A stretch of 64,000 nt of DNA from Tenrec ecaudatus (GCF_050624435.1 NC_134538.1:115022437-115086436), one strand, 5' to 3'; shown: positions 35,084 through 48,041, counted from the stretch's first letter. The notes: a model not told the origin generated them from the sequence alone. Translations and numbers: made by a program.

Positions 35084-35800
35084 TTTTTTTGTTTTTGCTT
35101 TTTGTTTGTGTCTGTCTATTATTGTCTATGCATATCTATCGGGAAAAGATAGGTGGGATGAACAATCCAGAGGAGAGAACAATGGGACTGAAAGTTCTGG
35201 GATGACACAGGAGAGGGCAAAGTGGGGGAAAAGGAGGGGGTGCCAACAAACCCAAGGACAAGGGAAGAATAAGTACACAATCTAAAATTGATGGTGAGGA
35301 GGGCATAGGGTGCTTGGGGGTGGGGCGGGGAGGACTTGATAAAGGTCAATGTAGCTGAGAGGAATTACCAAAACCTGAATGAAAGTCAAACCTGATAGTG
35401 GGACAGGAGGAAAGTAAAAGGAAATGGAGGAAAGAACTGGGAAGCAAAGGACATTTATGGTGATCTAAATACAGGCATGTGTATATGTATGTGTATATGT
35501 AAGTACATTTATAAATAATGATAGGGGAATAGATCTATGTACATATATTTATTTATGAAATATTATAGCCACAGGTGAACACTGGACCTCCACTCAAATA
35601 CTCTCTCAATGCAAGAACATTTGCTCTACTAACACAGCACTTTGGTTTCATGTGGTATCAATGGTCTCAGGTCTGAGGCATAAAAGACCAAAACAAAACA
35701 AACAACAAATTCCTATCAATGGGAATGAGGGGGAGAGCAGAGTGGAGACCCAAAGCCCATCAGTAGTCAATTGGACTGTAACACCCAGCCTTAAGGCAAG
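35084..35800 (+). mobile_element. L1 3'UTR fragment
   Basis: Plus-strand equivalent of 42770-43690: GTCTGTCTATTATTGTCTAT, AGATAGGTGGGATGAACAAT, AGGAAAGTAAAAGGAAATGG and GACCCAAAGCCCATCAG. Homology stops near 35800; no 3' terminus. Confidence 0.8.
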
Positions 35801-37312
35801 GGGAGAGGATCAAGATGAGGCAAAAACTATAAAACTCCAGCTTGCCTGGAGTGTAGTCAGGAAATGTCCCTTCCAGAAAGAGTTCCCAAAAGAATGAGAC
35901 AACAGAGTCCACAAAGTCAGGACATAGATGAGGGTACCAGGTAGCGTCATGGAGATGAGAAGAAGAAAATCCCTGAATCGTGCGCTCATGTAGTCCCTCC
36001 CAAGCATCATGTAGTCAGACAAAAGGGGAACTTCTCCAAGGGAGACCAAGAAGGTTGTCGCCTATCCATGATCCCAGCAGGTATTTTAGGTACATTTTTA
36101 CTCAGGTGTAACCAGATAAACCCCAGCCTAGATCCACTATCTGGAGAAAGGAAATCACTATGAGATCATATGTCACCGCAAAATTGGGTGGGGCCCTAAC
36201 CAGACTCAAACGAAGTCTGTGGAGCCACATGGAACAATTACAGAGGACTGTAATCAGCTACATTCACTCACACTTTCATACTTCCTTCACACAGAGTTTA
36301 AATGTTTTCACCCAAGAAAATAAACCGTCCATACGGTGAGTAAGGCAAGAAAAATATTCCCCAACTCACCAAACCAAAATGGAAAAGAAGGTTCTCTCTG
36401 TGAGCAGGTTGGATCCCTGATATATTGTCCATCTCCAGGCAGATGTGGCAGGGACAAATCAAAAAGGCTAGAAGTTTCTCCGCTGGTCAATGCCAACTAT
36501 GGGTAGACCTGCAGATAGGTTGCCCCTCAAATTAGGCTGTAGGCCTTATCCAAGATGAACCCACAAATGTTAAACCTGGTTTCCAAATCAATCAGGATCA
36601 CACTGAACAGGGAAAATGAGAAACTGCATTAAACACCTGCAGCTGGGAGTCAGCTATCAGTTAAAGTCACTCAGCCAGATTCTCCCTTTTTAAAGTTACC
36701 AGGGCTTCTGATTCATGAACTGTGCCTTTTACATAAGGAGCAAGGACACTGGCTTTAAACCCAGAGTCCTAGGCTCTGCACATCACTTGCTAAATAAAAA
36801 TCTCCCAAGGCAAAGTTGTGAAGCACAAACAAAAAGATAGGATATAAAGAGCAGCATAAACACAGAAAGACCAAACACACTGGTTAATTCTACAAATTAA
36901 TATGTAATTTCCTCCTAAATTTTGAGGAAGTTCATCCAATTAAATACTTTGGATACTTGGGCTGTTAAAGAGAAGTCAGTTTGGAAATGGACAACTCTAA
37001 CAGGAATACCTTTGGATTCAGCCCTTCTCTCAATCCAAGTTCAGACGCATCTCAGAGAATTCTAATGTGCATGACACTTTGAGATGGAAAGCAACAGATT
37101 GGAAGAAAGTGTTCTCCCCAAATCACAACCATGGCCATGATGTCAAAATATTCCAGAACAGGCTTTGGTCTGAGGAAGTGGTCCTATGGTAATTAATCCT
37201 ACCATGAAGAATGTTTCTTGTTTGTTTAAAGAACTTTTTCTTCCACTTGTTGGTGTTTAGGAGTTCTTTTGCTACTATCAGGTAAGTATTGTACTAATTA
37301 TTTGCCGATGAA
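35801..37312. other. unassigned sequence
   Basis: 36060-36900 has LTR-like composition (ACCCCAGCCTAGATCCAC; CTTGCTAAATAAAAATCTCC near 36790), but I could not fix ends, primer site or genes. No coding evidence. Confidence 0.35.
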
Positions 37313-37388
37313 AAGATGAAAAGCCTTGGAAACTGTTTAGGTTCACAATGAGTTGAAATTGACTCCATGGTACTGGGGTTTGGGTTAC
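37313..37388 (+). mobile_element. AfroSINE tail fragment
   Basis: AAGCCTTGGAAACTGTTTAG, CACAATGAGTTGAAATTGAC and TACTGGGGTTTGGGTTA match the AfroSINE 3' part. Confidence 0.65.
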
Positions 37389-37774
37389 TATGGTTGAGCA
37401 TTTATGCAGCAAAACATGCATCAATTCCATAGTTTCAGCATGGACAATTCAGTGCCACTGATTACATTCTTCCAGTTGTATATCTATCTTCACCCTCCCT
37501 CTTTGAATTTTTCAAAGAGTTTCTCTCTAAACTTTATACTTGCTCTTGTTAATTTGATCCATAACAACAGATCTTAAAAGAACACAAAGCTTATGGACAA
37601 AATTTGTTCTCAGTTAAACTATTGTTTGGAGGGGAGTGGTTAAGAAGACTTTAGGAGATCTTTTGGGTTTAAGGTTAAAAGATTATTTTACAGCAATAAT
37701 TTCAAAGATTTATCCAGATCCAGAATGTCTGGCTTCTATGCAAATTTGAAGTTCTATTAATATTCCCCAACTCC
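37389..37774. other. unassigned non-coding sequence
   Basis: AT-rich with no recognised element. Confidence 0.4.
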
Positions 37775-37834
37775 CGTTTTTTTCTTTTTAGAATCATTTT
37801 ACTGGGTGCTCTTACAACTCTTACCATAATCCAT
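37775..37834 (-). mobile_element. very short L1 3' end
   Basis: T-rich stretch, then AATCATTTTACTGGGTGCTC and TTACAACTCTTACCATAATC: only the last ~55 bases of the L1, a severely 5'-truncated insertion. Confidence 0.7.
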
Positions 37835-38344
37835 GATCATAATTTTTCTTTATAATATTTTATTAAGGACTTCTGCCAAATGTTGACCTAGTAACATATA
37901 CTAGAGGGACTCTGGCACACCCAGGGAATTTCCACAGCACTCTTGGTGCAGCAGGCACCCCCGTATGCCCACAGCAGTGCCCCAAGCCTCCATATGCCAC
38001 ACCACCACAACTTCCTGTGAGCTCATCGAGTGCAGTGCCATAAACATGGGTCCACAACCACACAACCAGCACCCCCAGAGAGGACCATCCAACTTGCCCT
38101 CGAAATAATAGAACACTGGTAGGATAGGGAAAGAGTGAAACAACAGGTGGATAAAGTAGTTGCCCAATCCCATAGTGCAATTAGCTGCAGGCAGTTTGAA
38201 GAAGAATTCCTATAAGCCTCCCAGCGAGAGCACAGTGCTCTCCGACTCTATGGAAAATGGCGCTGGGCTTCTCTAAAACAACACAATGCAAGCAGCAAAC
38301 AGCCTCAATGACCTCAATGAAATAAACAGGAGCAGCAAAAGGCA

Positions 38345-39225
38345 ATGTTAGAAGAAGTCTTGAACCCAATGACATGCATAGAAGAAATAGACATTGAACT
38401 TCCACAGAAAGAAATGTTCAGAATGCTGCTTGGAGTGATACAGGATAGGAGGGAACTAATACAGAAACAGGATAAAATGATTGAGGACAGAAAAAACATA
38501 CATCAATGGGAAATACAAGAGTTAAGGGATGAGATAACAAAAACTAGTAGAAAATTCACAGATTTCACCAAAGCCTGGAGGAGGCAGAGAACTGCATCAG
38601 TGACCTAGAGGAGAGCCAAACAGACTTTAACAAATGTGGAAAAAAAGTAAATAACATCATCAGAGAAGAGGAAGAAAACCTGAGAGCTATGTCTGATGCT
38701 ATGAAGAGGAACAACATCAGAATAATTGGATTAATAGAGGAAGAAACAAAAAAGAAGTCAACAGCAAAAATTGTGAGGGAATTATTGGAGGAAAACTTCC
38801 CCAGCCTAATGAGTGGAAAACAAGCAACCATTCAGGAGGCTGAAAGAACGCCCGCTAGAGTGAACCCAAAGAAGAAGTCACCATATAATAGTTATACTCT
38901 CCAACTTTGAGGAAAAGGAGAAAATCATGAGAGCCGCTAGGGAAAACCAAGCAGTGACATATATGGTACCCAAATAAGAATATGCTCAGACCTATCAGCA
39001 GACACTATGAAGAAAAGGAGAGAGTGGAGTAACATATTCCAACAATTTAAGGAAAATAACACAAACCCAGGAATACTCTATGCAGCCAAATTATCTATCA
39101 ATATATATGGATAAGTAAGAGTCTTTCCAGACAAGGAAAAACTCAAAGAAAACATTAAAAGAAACCCAGCCCTATAAAAGATCCTTGCCAACCCAGAAGA
39201 GCAAATGCAAAAAATTAAAATAATA
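38345..39225 (+). pseudogene. L1 ORF1 remnant
   Basis: Begins MLEEVLNPMTCIEEIDIEL and reads into a long heptad-rich coiled coil (EIDIELPQKEMFRM... DEITKTSRKF). After a frame break comes the RRM-like domain with RRNNIRIIG-type sequence (KRNNIRIIGLIEEETKKKS, 38703-38759). The C-terminal domain has MKKRREWSNIFQQFKENN (39007-39060) and FPDKEKLKENI, and contains in-frame stops. These match the trimeric RNA-binding L1 ORF1 protein. At least one frameshift near 38608 and several stops (for example after NIYG, about 39112) disable it. Confidence 0.85.
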
Positions 39226-39289
39226 AAATCACATTCTTTTCAAGCCCATATGGCAAATGCTGGGGCACAAGTTGAATGTGTTGAAAAAT

Positions 39290-41960
39290 TTTAAAAGTAT
39301 AGAAAAATAAATTCAGTTAAAAGTTGGTCCTTTGAAAGGATTACCAGAATTGATATCCTGCTGGCACACCTAACCAAAGAAAAGAAGGAACACATTTCAA
39401 TAGCAAGAATGAGGGATGAAGCAGTGGAGTTTACAATGATGTACCCAATGAAATAAAAATGATAATTACACAGAATTACAAAGGCTTGTACTCTAATGAA
39501 TTCAACAACTTGGAAGACATGGACATATACTTGGAAAAACAATCCCTCCCTAGACTATCCCAGATGGATGCGAGTATCTCAACAGACCCAAAGCAATAGA
39601 ACAGACGAGGTTATTGAGGAAATACCAACAGAGAAATCTTGTGGACCGGATGGCATCACAAGAGAATCCTACCAAGCATTCAGGGAAGAACTGGCACCAA
39701 TCCTTTGCAAATCTTACAGAACATGGAAAAAGACGGCAAATTCCTGAACTCTTTCAATGAAGCTAGTATAATTCTGATACCTACACTGGGCAAGGATCCC
39801 CCAAGAATGAAGAACTACAGTGCAATATCCCTAATGAACATCAATGCAAAAATCCTTAACAAAAATACTGGCCAATAGAATACAAAAGGATATAAAACAA
39901 ACAATTTACCATGACCAAGTGAGATTCATACCAGGGATGAAGAGATGGTTCATCATAAGAAAACACATTGACATGAAAAATTATAATAATCACATGATAA
40001 TATTGATAGATGCAGAAAAAGCACTTGACAACATCCAACACCAATTCCTGTTTAAGAAATGCAAGATGGTAGAAACGTAAGGAAAATTCCTCAATATAAT
40101 ACAAGCTATATATGAAAAATCAACAGCCACTGTGGTAGTCAATGAAGAAAAGACAAAACTAATCCCACTGAAAAAGGTAACCAGACAAGGATGCCCCTTG
40201 TTCCCACTCTTATTTAACATCATACTAGAGGACCTAGCTAACAGCATAAAGCACAGAAAAGACGTCAAAAGTATTCGCCTGGGGAAGGAAGAAGTTAAAT
40301 TATCATTATTCGCAGATGATATGATTTTATACATGGAAAATGCAAAAACTTCACAAGGGCAATACTGCAAGCAATAGAGGAATATGGCAGAGTGGCAGGA
40401 TACAAGAGCAACAAACAGAAGTCAATTATACACATCAGATAAGACACCGAAGAGGGGATCAAAAAGGTGGTACCATTCACAATAGCCAAGCACAAATTGA
40501 AATATCTAGGGATATACCTGACTAAAAAAAAAAAAAGATTTGTATGAGGAAAACTATAGAGCGCTATTATAAGAAACCAAGGGTGACCTCAACAAATGGA
40601 AGAATATCCAATGCTTATGGGTCAGAAGGCAGTATAGTATAGATGTCAGTTCTGCCCAAGGCACTATGCAATTTTAATGCAATCCTGATACAAGTACTAT
40701 CTTCTTTGTTCAAAGAATTGGAAAAACTGATTAGCAGCTTCATATGGAGGGGGAAGAAGGCCGGAATTAGCAGATAACTCCTCAAGAAGACGGACAGAAT
40801 GGGAGGGTTCACTTTTCCTGACTGGAGAACATTTTATACAGCCACAGTGGGCAAAACCACATGGTAGTGGTACAATGACAGATACTCAGACCAATGGAAA
40901 AGGACTGAAAACTCAGAAATAAAATCATCAGCATACAAACAACTGATCTTTGATAAGGGGCTCAAAAATATCAAATGGGAATTGGATATCCTCTTCAATA
41001 AGTGGTACTGGAAAAAAAAATCTACCTGCAGAAAAATGAAACAAGATCCTAACTCCAAGCACCAGAATAAACTCAAGGTGGATCACAGACCTTGAAGTAA
41101 AACCCCAAACTCGTAGGGCCATCAATGAGGGAATTAGGGCAAACCTGAGAACTTTGGCACAGGGAACACATAGATTACTGGAAACAGGGTAGGACACAAA
41201 TACAGATGATGCACAATTGACAAGTGGGATACACTGAAGATAAAATACCTGTGTATATCGAAAGAGCTCACCAAGAAGGTAATAAGAGAGCCCACGGACT
41301 GGAAAAACATCTTTAGCAATAACACATCAGACAAAAACCTTATTACTAAAATCTACAGTACTCTGCTAGTTTCCAAAAAGAAAAAAGCTAATTGCTCACT
41401 GAGGAGGTAAGCAAAGTAGCTGAACAGAAGTTTCACAAGGGAAGAAATTTGAATGAACGATAAACATATGAGAAAATGTTCCCTGGCATCAGCCATAAGA
41501 GAAATGCAAATTGTAGTCCAGTTCAAAAAATCAGAAAATGGTAAGTGGTGAGATAGGAACTCTCATCTATTGCTGGTGGACCTGTAGGTATGTACAGCCA
41601 CAATGGAAATCAATTTGGAAATATCTAAAACAAATGGAAATTGAGCTACCATACAACCCAGTAGTCCCCTTACTAGACATATACCCAGAAGGGGCAAGAA
41701 ACAAACCTTGACCAGGCATCTGTGCTCCAATGTTCATTGCAGCATAGTCACAATTACAAGGAAACAACCCAAATATCCATCAATGGATGAATGGATTAAA
41801 AAACAGTGGTACATGCATACAATGGAGTACTACACATCCACAAAAAGTAGTTATGAACACATGAAGCACATCACCGCATGGGAAGATCTGGAGGAAATTA
41901 TGCTAAGCAAAGTACGCCAAGCACAAAAGGACAAGTACAACATGAGTCTTCTGAGGTAAA
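39290..41960 (+). pseudogene. L1 ORF2 remnant: reverse transcriptase and C-terminus, no endonuclease
   Basis: Only about 60 bases separate the ORF1 end from the ORF2 linker (SFERITRIDILLAHLTKEKK), so the roughly 240-residue endonuclease is missing. Reverse transcriptase blocks are clear: [50 protein letters not shown] and the active site LSLFADDMILY (FADD at 40309-40320). The C-terminus keeps DEWIKKQWYMHTMEYY and the final WEDLEEIMLSK block (about 41880-41910). Stops and frameshifts occur repeatedly. Frames on the other strand here are shadows. Confidence 0.88.
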
Positions 41961-44245
41961 TTTTAAAATGTAAAAGGAGCATAGGGAAAATACTACTGTA
42001 TACATACATTCCTGGGGTGAGATCCTGATTGTTTGTCATGGGCCAGACCCAATTCATGGATACATATGGTAGCCAACTAAAAAGGAGGGGAAAAGAGAAA
42101 ACTAAAGATATGGGTAGCAGGGTAACAGAAACTAACCCACCCGAGGGGAGGGTGTTGTATATACCTCCATATGAGAGGGAGAGAGGGACCAGACTTCAAT
42201 ATGGTGTGCCAAGACTTGAAGGCAACATACTGGCATGAAGCAGAGAACCAATAGAGAGGTGTGCAGGGTCAATCCCAATACCGACTATGTGAACACCCCG
42301 CCCACGCCCCAGAATAATTCACTTCAGAGGTCAGCACTGAAGTTGCAGCTCAGGGAGAGGGGCATGTCTGATGACAGCACACAAGAGCAAGTGATGAGGG
42401 AAGGAGAGAGAGTGGAACACATCCTGGACCACCAAGACCTAATCGTGATATTTCTGCTCAGAGAAGCCAATGCACAGAGAGGACCATGGGCTCGGCCCCA
42501 CTATGAGATGATGTACCTCAGTGACCCCTAGCACTTCAAGGGATAACACTTGAGGCACAATGCAAGAATTGTACCCTATCTGACCCTACCACTCTGGGTG
42601 AAATGCTAAGGGCATGCAACAGAGCAGCAAGGGGAACAAGGCAACGAAGTCCCCGAGGAATACCAAAATGGACTTTAGGGTCAGGGCATGACACCTTATC
42701 AGACAGGACTGGAAAACACTCCTAAAGTTCAACAAACAGACCTTGAACTATTTATAAGTTTTTCTTTATTTTTTTTGGTCATGAGTTGTCTTTCATTGTT
42801 TTTGCTGTTTTGTTTTATTTCTTTTATTGTGTGTTCTGTCTTGTTTTTGTGCTAATTATTGTATCTGTATGTCTATCTAGATAAGATAGGTAGGATAAAC
42901 AATCCTAAGGAAAAAAACAATGGGACCAACAGTTCAAGGGGGACATGGAAAAGGGGGAGGTAGGGTAAAGGAAGTGGGTGCTAACAAACCCAGGGATAAA
43001 GGGAACAAGTGATCTAACACCGATGGTGATGGGAGTCTAGGAGACCTGGTTAGGCTTGATCAAGAGCATGTAACAAAGAGGAATTACTGAAACCCAAATG
43101 AAGGCTGAACATGGTAGCGGGACAAGAGGAAAGTAAAAGGAAATAGAGGAAAGAACTAGGAGGGAAAGGACATTTATAGAGGTCTAAATATGGGCATGTA
43201 CATATATAAATATATTCATATATAACAATCAGGAAAGAGATCTATGTACATATTATTTATAGGTTTAATATTAATGTAGTAGATGATCATTGGGTCTCTA
43301 TTCAAGTACTCCCTCAATGTAAGAACACTTTATTTCATAATTCAGCATTCTGTGATGCCCAACTTCCTGACAACATAGCTGAAGACAAAATGGGTGCATA
43401 AGCAAATGTGATGAAGCAAGCTGATGGGACAAAGATATAATGTCTGGGGTCTTAAAGACTTGGAGAAAAACAAACAGCCATCTAGCTGAGAAGCAACTAA
43501 GCACACATGGAAGAAGCACACAGCCTGTGTGATCATGAGGTGTCAATGGGATCAGGTATCAGGCATCAAAGACCCAGAACAAAAAAAAATCATATCATTG
43601 TGAATGAGGGGAAGTGTGGAGTGGAGATCCAAAGCCCATCTGTAGACAACTGGACACCCACTTACAGAAGCATTGTGGGGAGGAGATGAGTCAGTCAAGG
43701 TGTGAAATAGCATCGATGAAACATACAACTTTCCTCTAGTTCTTTACTGCCTCCTCCCCCCACTATCATGACCCCAATTCTACCTTACAAATCCAGGTAG
43801 ACCAGAGCATGGACATGGGTAAGGATAAGAATTGGAAATACAGGGAATCCAGGACAGATAAACCCCTCAGGACTGATATTGAGTGTAGCAAGATGAGGAG
43901 GGGAAGGTGAAGGTGGGGGCTGGGGTGGAAAGGGGAAACCACCGATCACAGTGATCTGCAAATAAGCCCTTCCAGGGGGATGGAGAGCAGAAACGTGGGT
44001 GAAGGGAGGCATCAGTCATTGTAAGGCACGAAAAATAATAATAACAAATTATCAATAGTTCATGAGGGAGGAAGGGTTAGGGAAGAAGAGTTAAAAACGA
44101 GGAGCTGATTCTGGGGGCTAGGGTGGAAAGAGAATGTTTTGAAAATGGTAATGACAGCAGATGTGCAAATGTGCTAGACACAATGGATGGATGGATGTAT
44201 TGTGATAAGAGTTGTATGAGCCCCCAATAAAATGATTTAAAAATT
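41961..44245 (+). mobile_element. L1 3'UTR, reference copy for this family
   Basis: A 2.3-kb 3'UTR containing purine-rich (GGGGGAGGTAGGGTAAAGG) and T-rich stretches. It includes the blocks seen truncated at 5440, 24009, 27261, 29400, 31710, 35084, 49345 and 58962. It ends GAGCCCCCAATAAAATGATT and an A/G-rich tail. Non-coding. Confidence 0.85.
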
Positions 44246-46199
44246 TTAATATAAAATAAGAGAAGGAAAGACAGAAAAATAAAGAAAGAATATTTGATTA
44301 AAACAATGGTCACTGGGCAATTAATTGTTCAAGGAAGCAATGACCCATGTATTCAATATCCCAAGTCTCCTGATTCTCTGTCTTTCTCTGTTATTTCAGG
44401 CAAATGTAATGGGGCTTCAAAAAGTCCATGGAAAATTTCTGTTACACTATGAAATGAACTGTCAGAGAGAACAGAAACAGTAACCATATTAATGGGGCCA
44501 TTAACTGGCCTGTCCTTGAGACCATGACCCGCAATATAAACAAGGAATTAAATTCTATGAGATTTTTGGTTGTGCATCAACATTCTCAGCAGTTACCCTT
44601 CTGTTTTTTGTTGCTATATTCCATAACTCCATCATCATCACATATATTTTGCCAATTCAACTCTTCACAGGTATATAATTTATTCATTGCAATTACAATA
44701 ACTGCAATTATATTATATATAATATATAAATAAAACAATGATTGCCTAATTTTGCACCACAAAAGAGGCCTCCAATATGCTTTACAGTATTATTACTCTT
44801 GAAAATTTAAGTTGTTTCTTATGTTTTCTAAATGTCCTATTATCTGTTTAGATGGAAAAAATGTTTTTGAAAAAAAATCCTTGCCATATTGTCATTTTCT
44901 TAAAATATACTCCCACAGAAATAATGCTTAAACCTTTTAAAGTGCTTGTTACCTAGTCAAAGAAAATTCCAGAATAGTTTATAATTCTAACAAGAACTTA
45001 AAGACATGCATCTTTTCCCTCGCCCTTGTTAACACTTAGTATTAAGCATTTTTAAGGAAGCTAAGCTAGCAGGAAGATGGGAAGCTTGAAGCTGTACTTC
45101 ACTTGTTCCGTACTGCTGCCTCGCTCTGACTCCGATGGAGTGTAACACTGCCTGGTCCTGTGTCATCCGAGGTTGTTATGTTTCACCCCATTTTGTAGCC
45201 ACTGAGTCAATCCATCTCAGTGAGGGCCTTGCTCTTTTTTGATTTTTTTCAAATTTCACTTATCACTAAAGATGAACTTATTTTGATATGTGTTAGTTAT
45301 GTGTACTTCCACATTTTAAAATTATTTTCATAACTAATTATGCTTATCACCATGTACATGCTTTTGTGTTGTGAGATTCTTCCTCATGGACTTGACCTCT
45401 CCTTCAGTCAATGAATTCTAACGTTAGAACTTGGGTTCTAACGCTAGCACTGTCGGGTCAGGTTGGAAACCAGCTGTATAACATTTTGTTGGGGAGGCTG
45501 TCTTTAGCCTCCCCCTCCGCCATCTTTAATTTCTTCTGATTTTATATATTGAGCAATGTCCATGGCGGCTGTGCTACTATCTTGTGTCTAGGAACCGTCC
45601 TCTATGGGGCAAGAACACAGGCTGCCAGGCAGGCTTCACTGCTCATTGTGGTAATTGCTCCCACCTGAACATTTATGAGACTGCAGTGCCAGATGGCCCC
45701 TATTATATAGACTCCTTATTACTTTCAGTGAAGCCTTTTGGTGAATCAGGTTTTCAGACGAGATTCTCAATGATATGATCTCCTTTCTGCCCCAATCATT
45801 GGAGAGTCCACTGGCCTTTCCATGCGATATAGAAGGCTGGTGGACAATGCAGCCTCCCTACCACAGCCATTCCTGCAGACACACTTTTTGGACCTCCTTG
45901 AATCCTTCCAAAGCCTGTAGCTAAGACCATCACTTTTTCAAACTCCCAACGTTTCCTGATAGGCTATGAGCTCCCCGCGTGTTTGTTCAATCTCATAGTT
46001 TGAGGAAATCCTTTGTCATCAAACTGTATACCTTCTCCTATATTGTGCATTCATAAATATGTTCTTGTTTTGTTATTGGTTTGTTTATGCTGGTATATGT
46101 ATCCTATATTTCTTAGCTTATTGAGGTATATTTCTTTATATATATATAGCAAGATTCAACACTGGTTCTGTACATTTATAATGAGATTTGGCGCTGACG
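44246..46199. other. unassigned sequence with a short RTE-like piece
   Basis: 45100-45235 resembles the minus-strand RTE 3'UTR (CTGCCTGGTCCTGTGTCATC, GTTATGTTTCACCCCATTTT, GAGTCAATCCATCTCAGTGA). 45420-46190 is C/T-rich without recognised origin. No gene seen. Confidence 0.45.
45100..45235 (-). mobile_element. RTE/BovB-like 3'UTR fragment
   Basis: CTGACTCCGATGGAGTGTAA, GGTCCTGTGTCATCCGAGG and CCACTGAGTCAATCCATCTC match the terminal RTE blocks at 28700-28810; truncated at both sides. Confidence 0.75.
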
Positions 46200-46378
46200 G
46201 GGACCCCTAGTGGCATCATGAGCTATTCCTTGGGCTACAGGTCAGAAGTTTGAATCCATCAACTTATCCTCAGGAAAAAAAAAATCAGGCTTTATGCTCC
46301 TGTGAAGATTTACAGCCTCAAACAACCATGGTGACGGTCTTTCTCTGCCTTATAGGACTGGATAGCAGTGAACAAATT
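46200..46378 (+). mobile_element. AfroSINE (first of three in a row)
   Basis: GGGACCCCTAGTGGCATCAT head, TCAGAAGTTTGAATCCATC, and GGACTGGATAGCAGTGAAC tail. Confidence 0.8.
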
Positions 46379-46385
46379 AAGTGAA

Positions 46386-46578
46386 GGGCCCTAAAGGTAG
46401 ATTAGGTTATGATGTGAGCTGCTACCTACAAGGTCAACAGTTCAAAGCTACCATGAGAAAACGATGAGGTTTCTTCTCCCATAAACATTTATACCCTTGT
46501 ATTTCTGAAAGGGCAGTCTACTCTGCCCTTTAGGGAGGGCAGCTATGAGTCACAATTACCTTCTAGTGAGCTTGGTTT
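46386..46578 (+). mobile_element. AfroSINE (second of three)
   Basis: GGGCCCTAAAGGTAGATTAG head, AAGGTCAACAGTTCAAAGC, GAAAACGATGAGGTTTCTTC, tail GAGTCACAATTACCTTCTAG. Confidence 0.8.
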
Positions 46579-46606
46579 TGTTTGTTTGTTGGCATGAGTC
46601 TGGTAT

Positions 46607-46765
46607 GGGCCCCCTGTGGTGCTAAGTATCCAGCTGATTACTACAAAGTTGCAAGTTCAAATCCACCCATTTTTTTGCAGAAGAAAAATGAAACTATCTG
46701 CTACATTAATGTGATGGAGTCTCAGAAGCCCCATGAAGCAGTTACACTCCATGCTACAAGGTAGG
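46607..46765 (+). mobile_element. AfroSINE (third of three)
   Basis: GGGCCCCCTGTGGTGCTAAG head and GTTGCAAGTTCAAATCCACC; the tail is lost. Confidence 0.78.
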
Positions 46766-47094
46766 TACAAGTTGGGATGTTCTAGAAAACAGTGGCTTTC
46801 TTTTTTAGCTCTACGAGTCTTGGGATGGGAAGAAAAGTGGGGAGCATGCCAGGTAGAGCATGTCTTTGAACTTCAATAGGTTGAAATCACTAAACTGCCT
46901 TCCTGCCGGGAACAAAGAGGAGGGATAGCCTGTGATCAGGAGCTTAGGATACTTCTGTAGACTCTGAGAATGTAAGGAGAAGTAGAGTTGGAACATTCTC
47001 TAAGTCATCACCCAAGACATGGCCAACCCAACCATCAAGTTTCTATTCCTCCCCAGCAGTTCCTGATCTTGCTGTACACTGAAGGTTTGGGTTG
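46766..47094. other. unassigned non-coding sequence
   Basis: No gene or repeat recognised. Confidence 0.4.
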
Positions 47095-47660
47095 GCAAAC
47101 ACCTTTGCCATATGTTGAGTCTAACTGCTGGTGATCCTATGTCTAATAGAACAAAATTCTTCCCTCTCCCGAGCAAGCCGCAGAATTGTTGGTACATTTG
47201 AGCCCTTTGTTGCAGACACTGTGTCGATCTATTGATTTGAGAGTCTTGTTCTGTTTTGCTGACCCTGTATCAAGCTGATGTCCTTCTCCAGGGACTGGTG
47301 CATCCTGACAATATGTCCAAGGTATACAAGATGAAGTCTTTGTCATTATTGCTTCTAATGAACATTCTGGTGGTTCTTCCTCCATGTCAGATTTGTCGTT
47401 CTTCTGGCCATCATTGGTATTTCGATGTTCTTTGCCAATACCAAATGCAAAAGTATAAATTCTTCTCCAGTCTTCTTTATTTACCATATAGCTTTCACAC
47501 ATATGAGACAATTGAAAATATCATGGCTTGTGGATAAAGCAACGTCATTCTCAAAGTGCTGTCTTTAATTTTAAGCCCATTAAAGACATCATTTGCAGAG
47601 GTTTACCCAACACAATATATCCTTTGATTTCTTGTCTCCTGCTTCCTTGTGGATTTATCT
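47095..47660 (-). mobile_element. RTE/BovB-like LINE 3' end
   Basis: Minus-strand RTE: GATGTCCTTCTCCAGGGACT, CAATATGTCCAAGGTATACA, TTCGTTCTTCTGGCCATC-type block, AATTGAAAATATCATGGCTT and GATTTCTTGTCTCCTGCTTC. 5'-truncated. Confidence 0.88.
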
Positions 47661-47751
47661 GAATCTACACCTGTTTCAAATAAGCAATGATAGTATTCAG
47701 AAGCAAACTAATATAGTATGTCAAGAGTTATTGGTACCCTTATGTCTATCA

Positions 47752-47930
47752 AATGAAGCCCTAGTGACTTGGTCAGGTAAAAGTTGAACTGCTAATCACA
47801 AATTTGTTAGTTCAAACCCACCACCCATCTGCAGGAGAAAGATGAGGCTGTCTGCTTCATGAAAGAATAATAATAGCCTATATGCAGGATTGCTGTAAGT
47901 GAGAGTTGCTTGGATGGCAGTAGATTTGGA
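47752..47930 (+). mobile_element. AfroSINE
   Basis: GAAGCCCTAGTGACTTGGTC head, GTTAGTTCAAACCCACCACC, GGAGAAAGATGAGGCTGTCT, tail GGATGGCAGTAGATTTGG. Confidence 0.85.
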
Positions 47931-48016
47931 TGAAGTGGGAGCTGTCTATCCAAGATGGGACATCAGAAGTGAGAGCTGACAGGAGATCCAGTTTCTAGTC
48001 TGCTTCTGTGGAAAAT

Positions 48017-48041
48017 CATCATCAACAACAACAACAACAAA
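48017..48041. repeat. (CAA)n microsatellite
   Basis: ATCATCAACAACAACAACAA run. Confidence 0.95.

Larger units (their letters stand above)
37870..44245 (+). mobile_element. L1 retrotransposon with ORF1, partial ORF2 and long 3'UTR
   Basis: The longest L1 in the window. 37870-38344 is probable 5'UTR, then a decayed ORF1, an ORF2 lacking the endonuclease domain, and a 2.3-kb 3'UTR ending AATAAA (44226-44231) plus an A-rich tail. L1 copies its RNA at a nicked target with ORF2 endonuclease and reverse transcriptase; ORF1 coats the RNA. Stops and frameshifts in both ORFs make this copy inactive. The 5' boundary is approximate. Confidence 0.85.

Noticed and set aside
33270..35800. Idea that L1 pieces around SLU7 form one twin-primed L1
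   Set aside because: The two L1 pieces overlap in L1 coordinates, so they are separate copies.
44412..44440. GGGGCTTCAAAAAGTCCATGG, a mariner-like end
   Set aside because: No inverted partner end or TA duplication found nearby.
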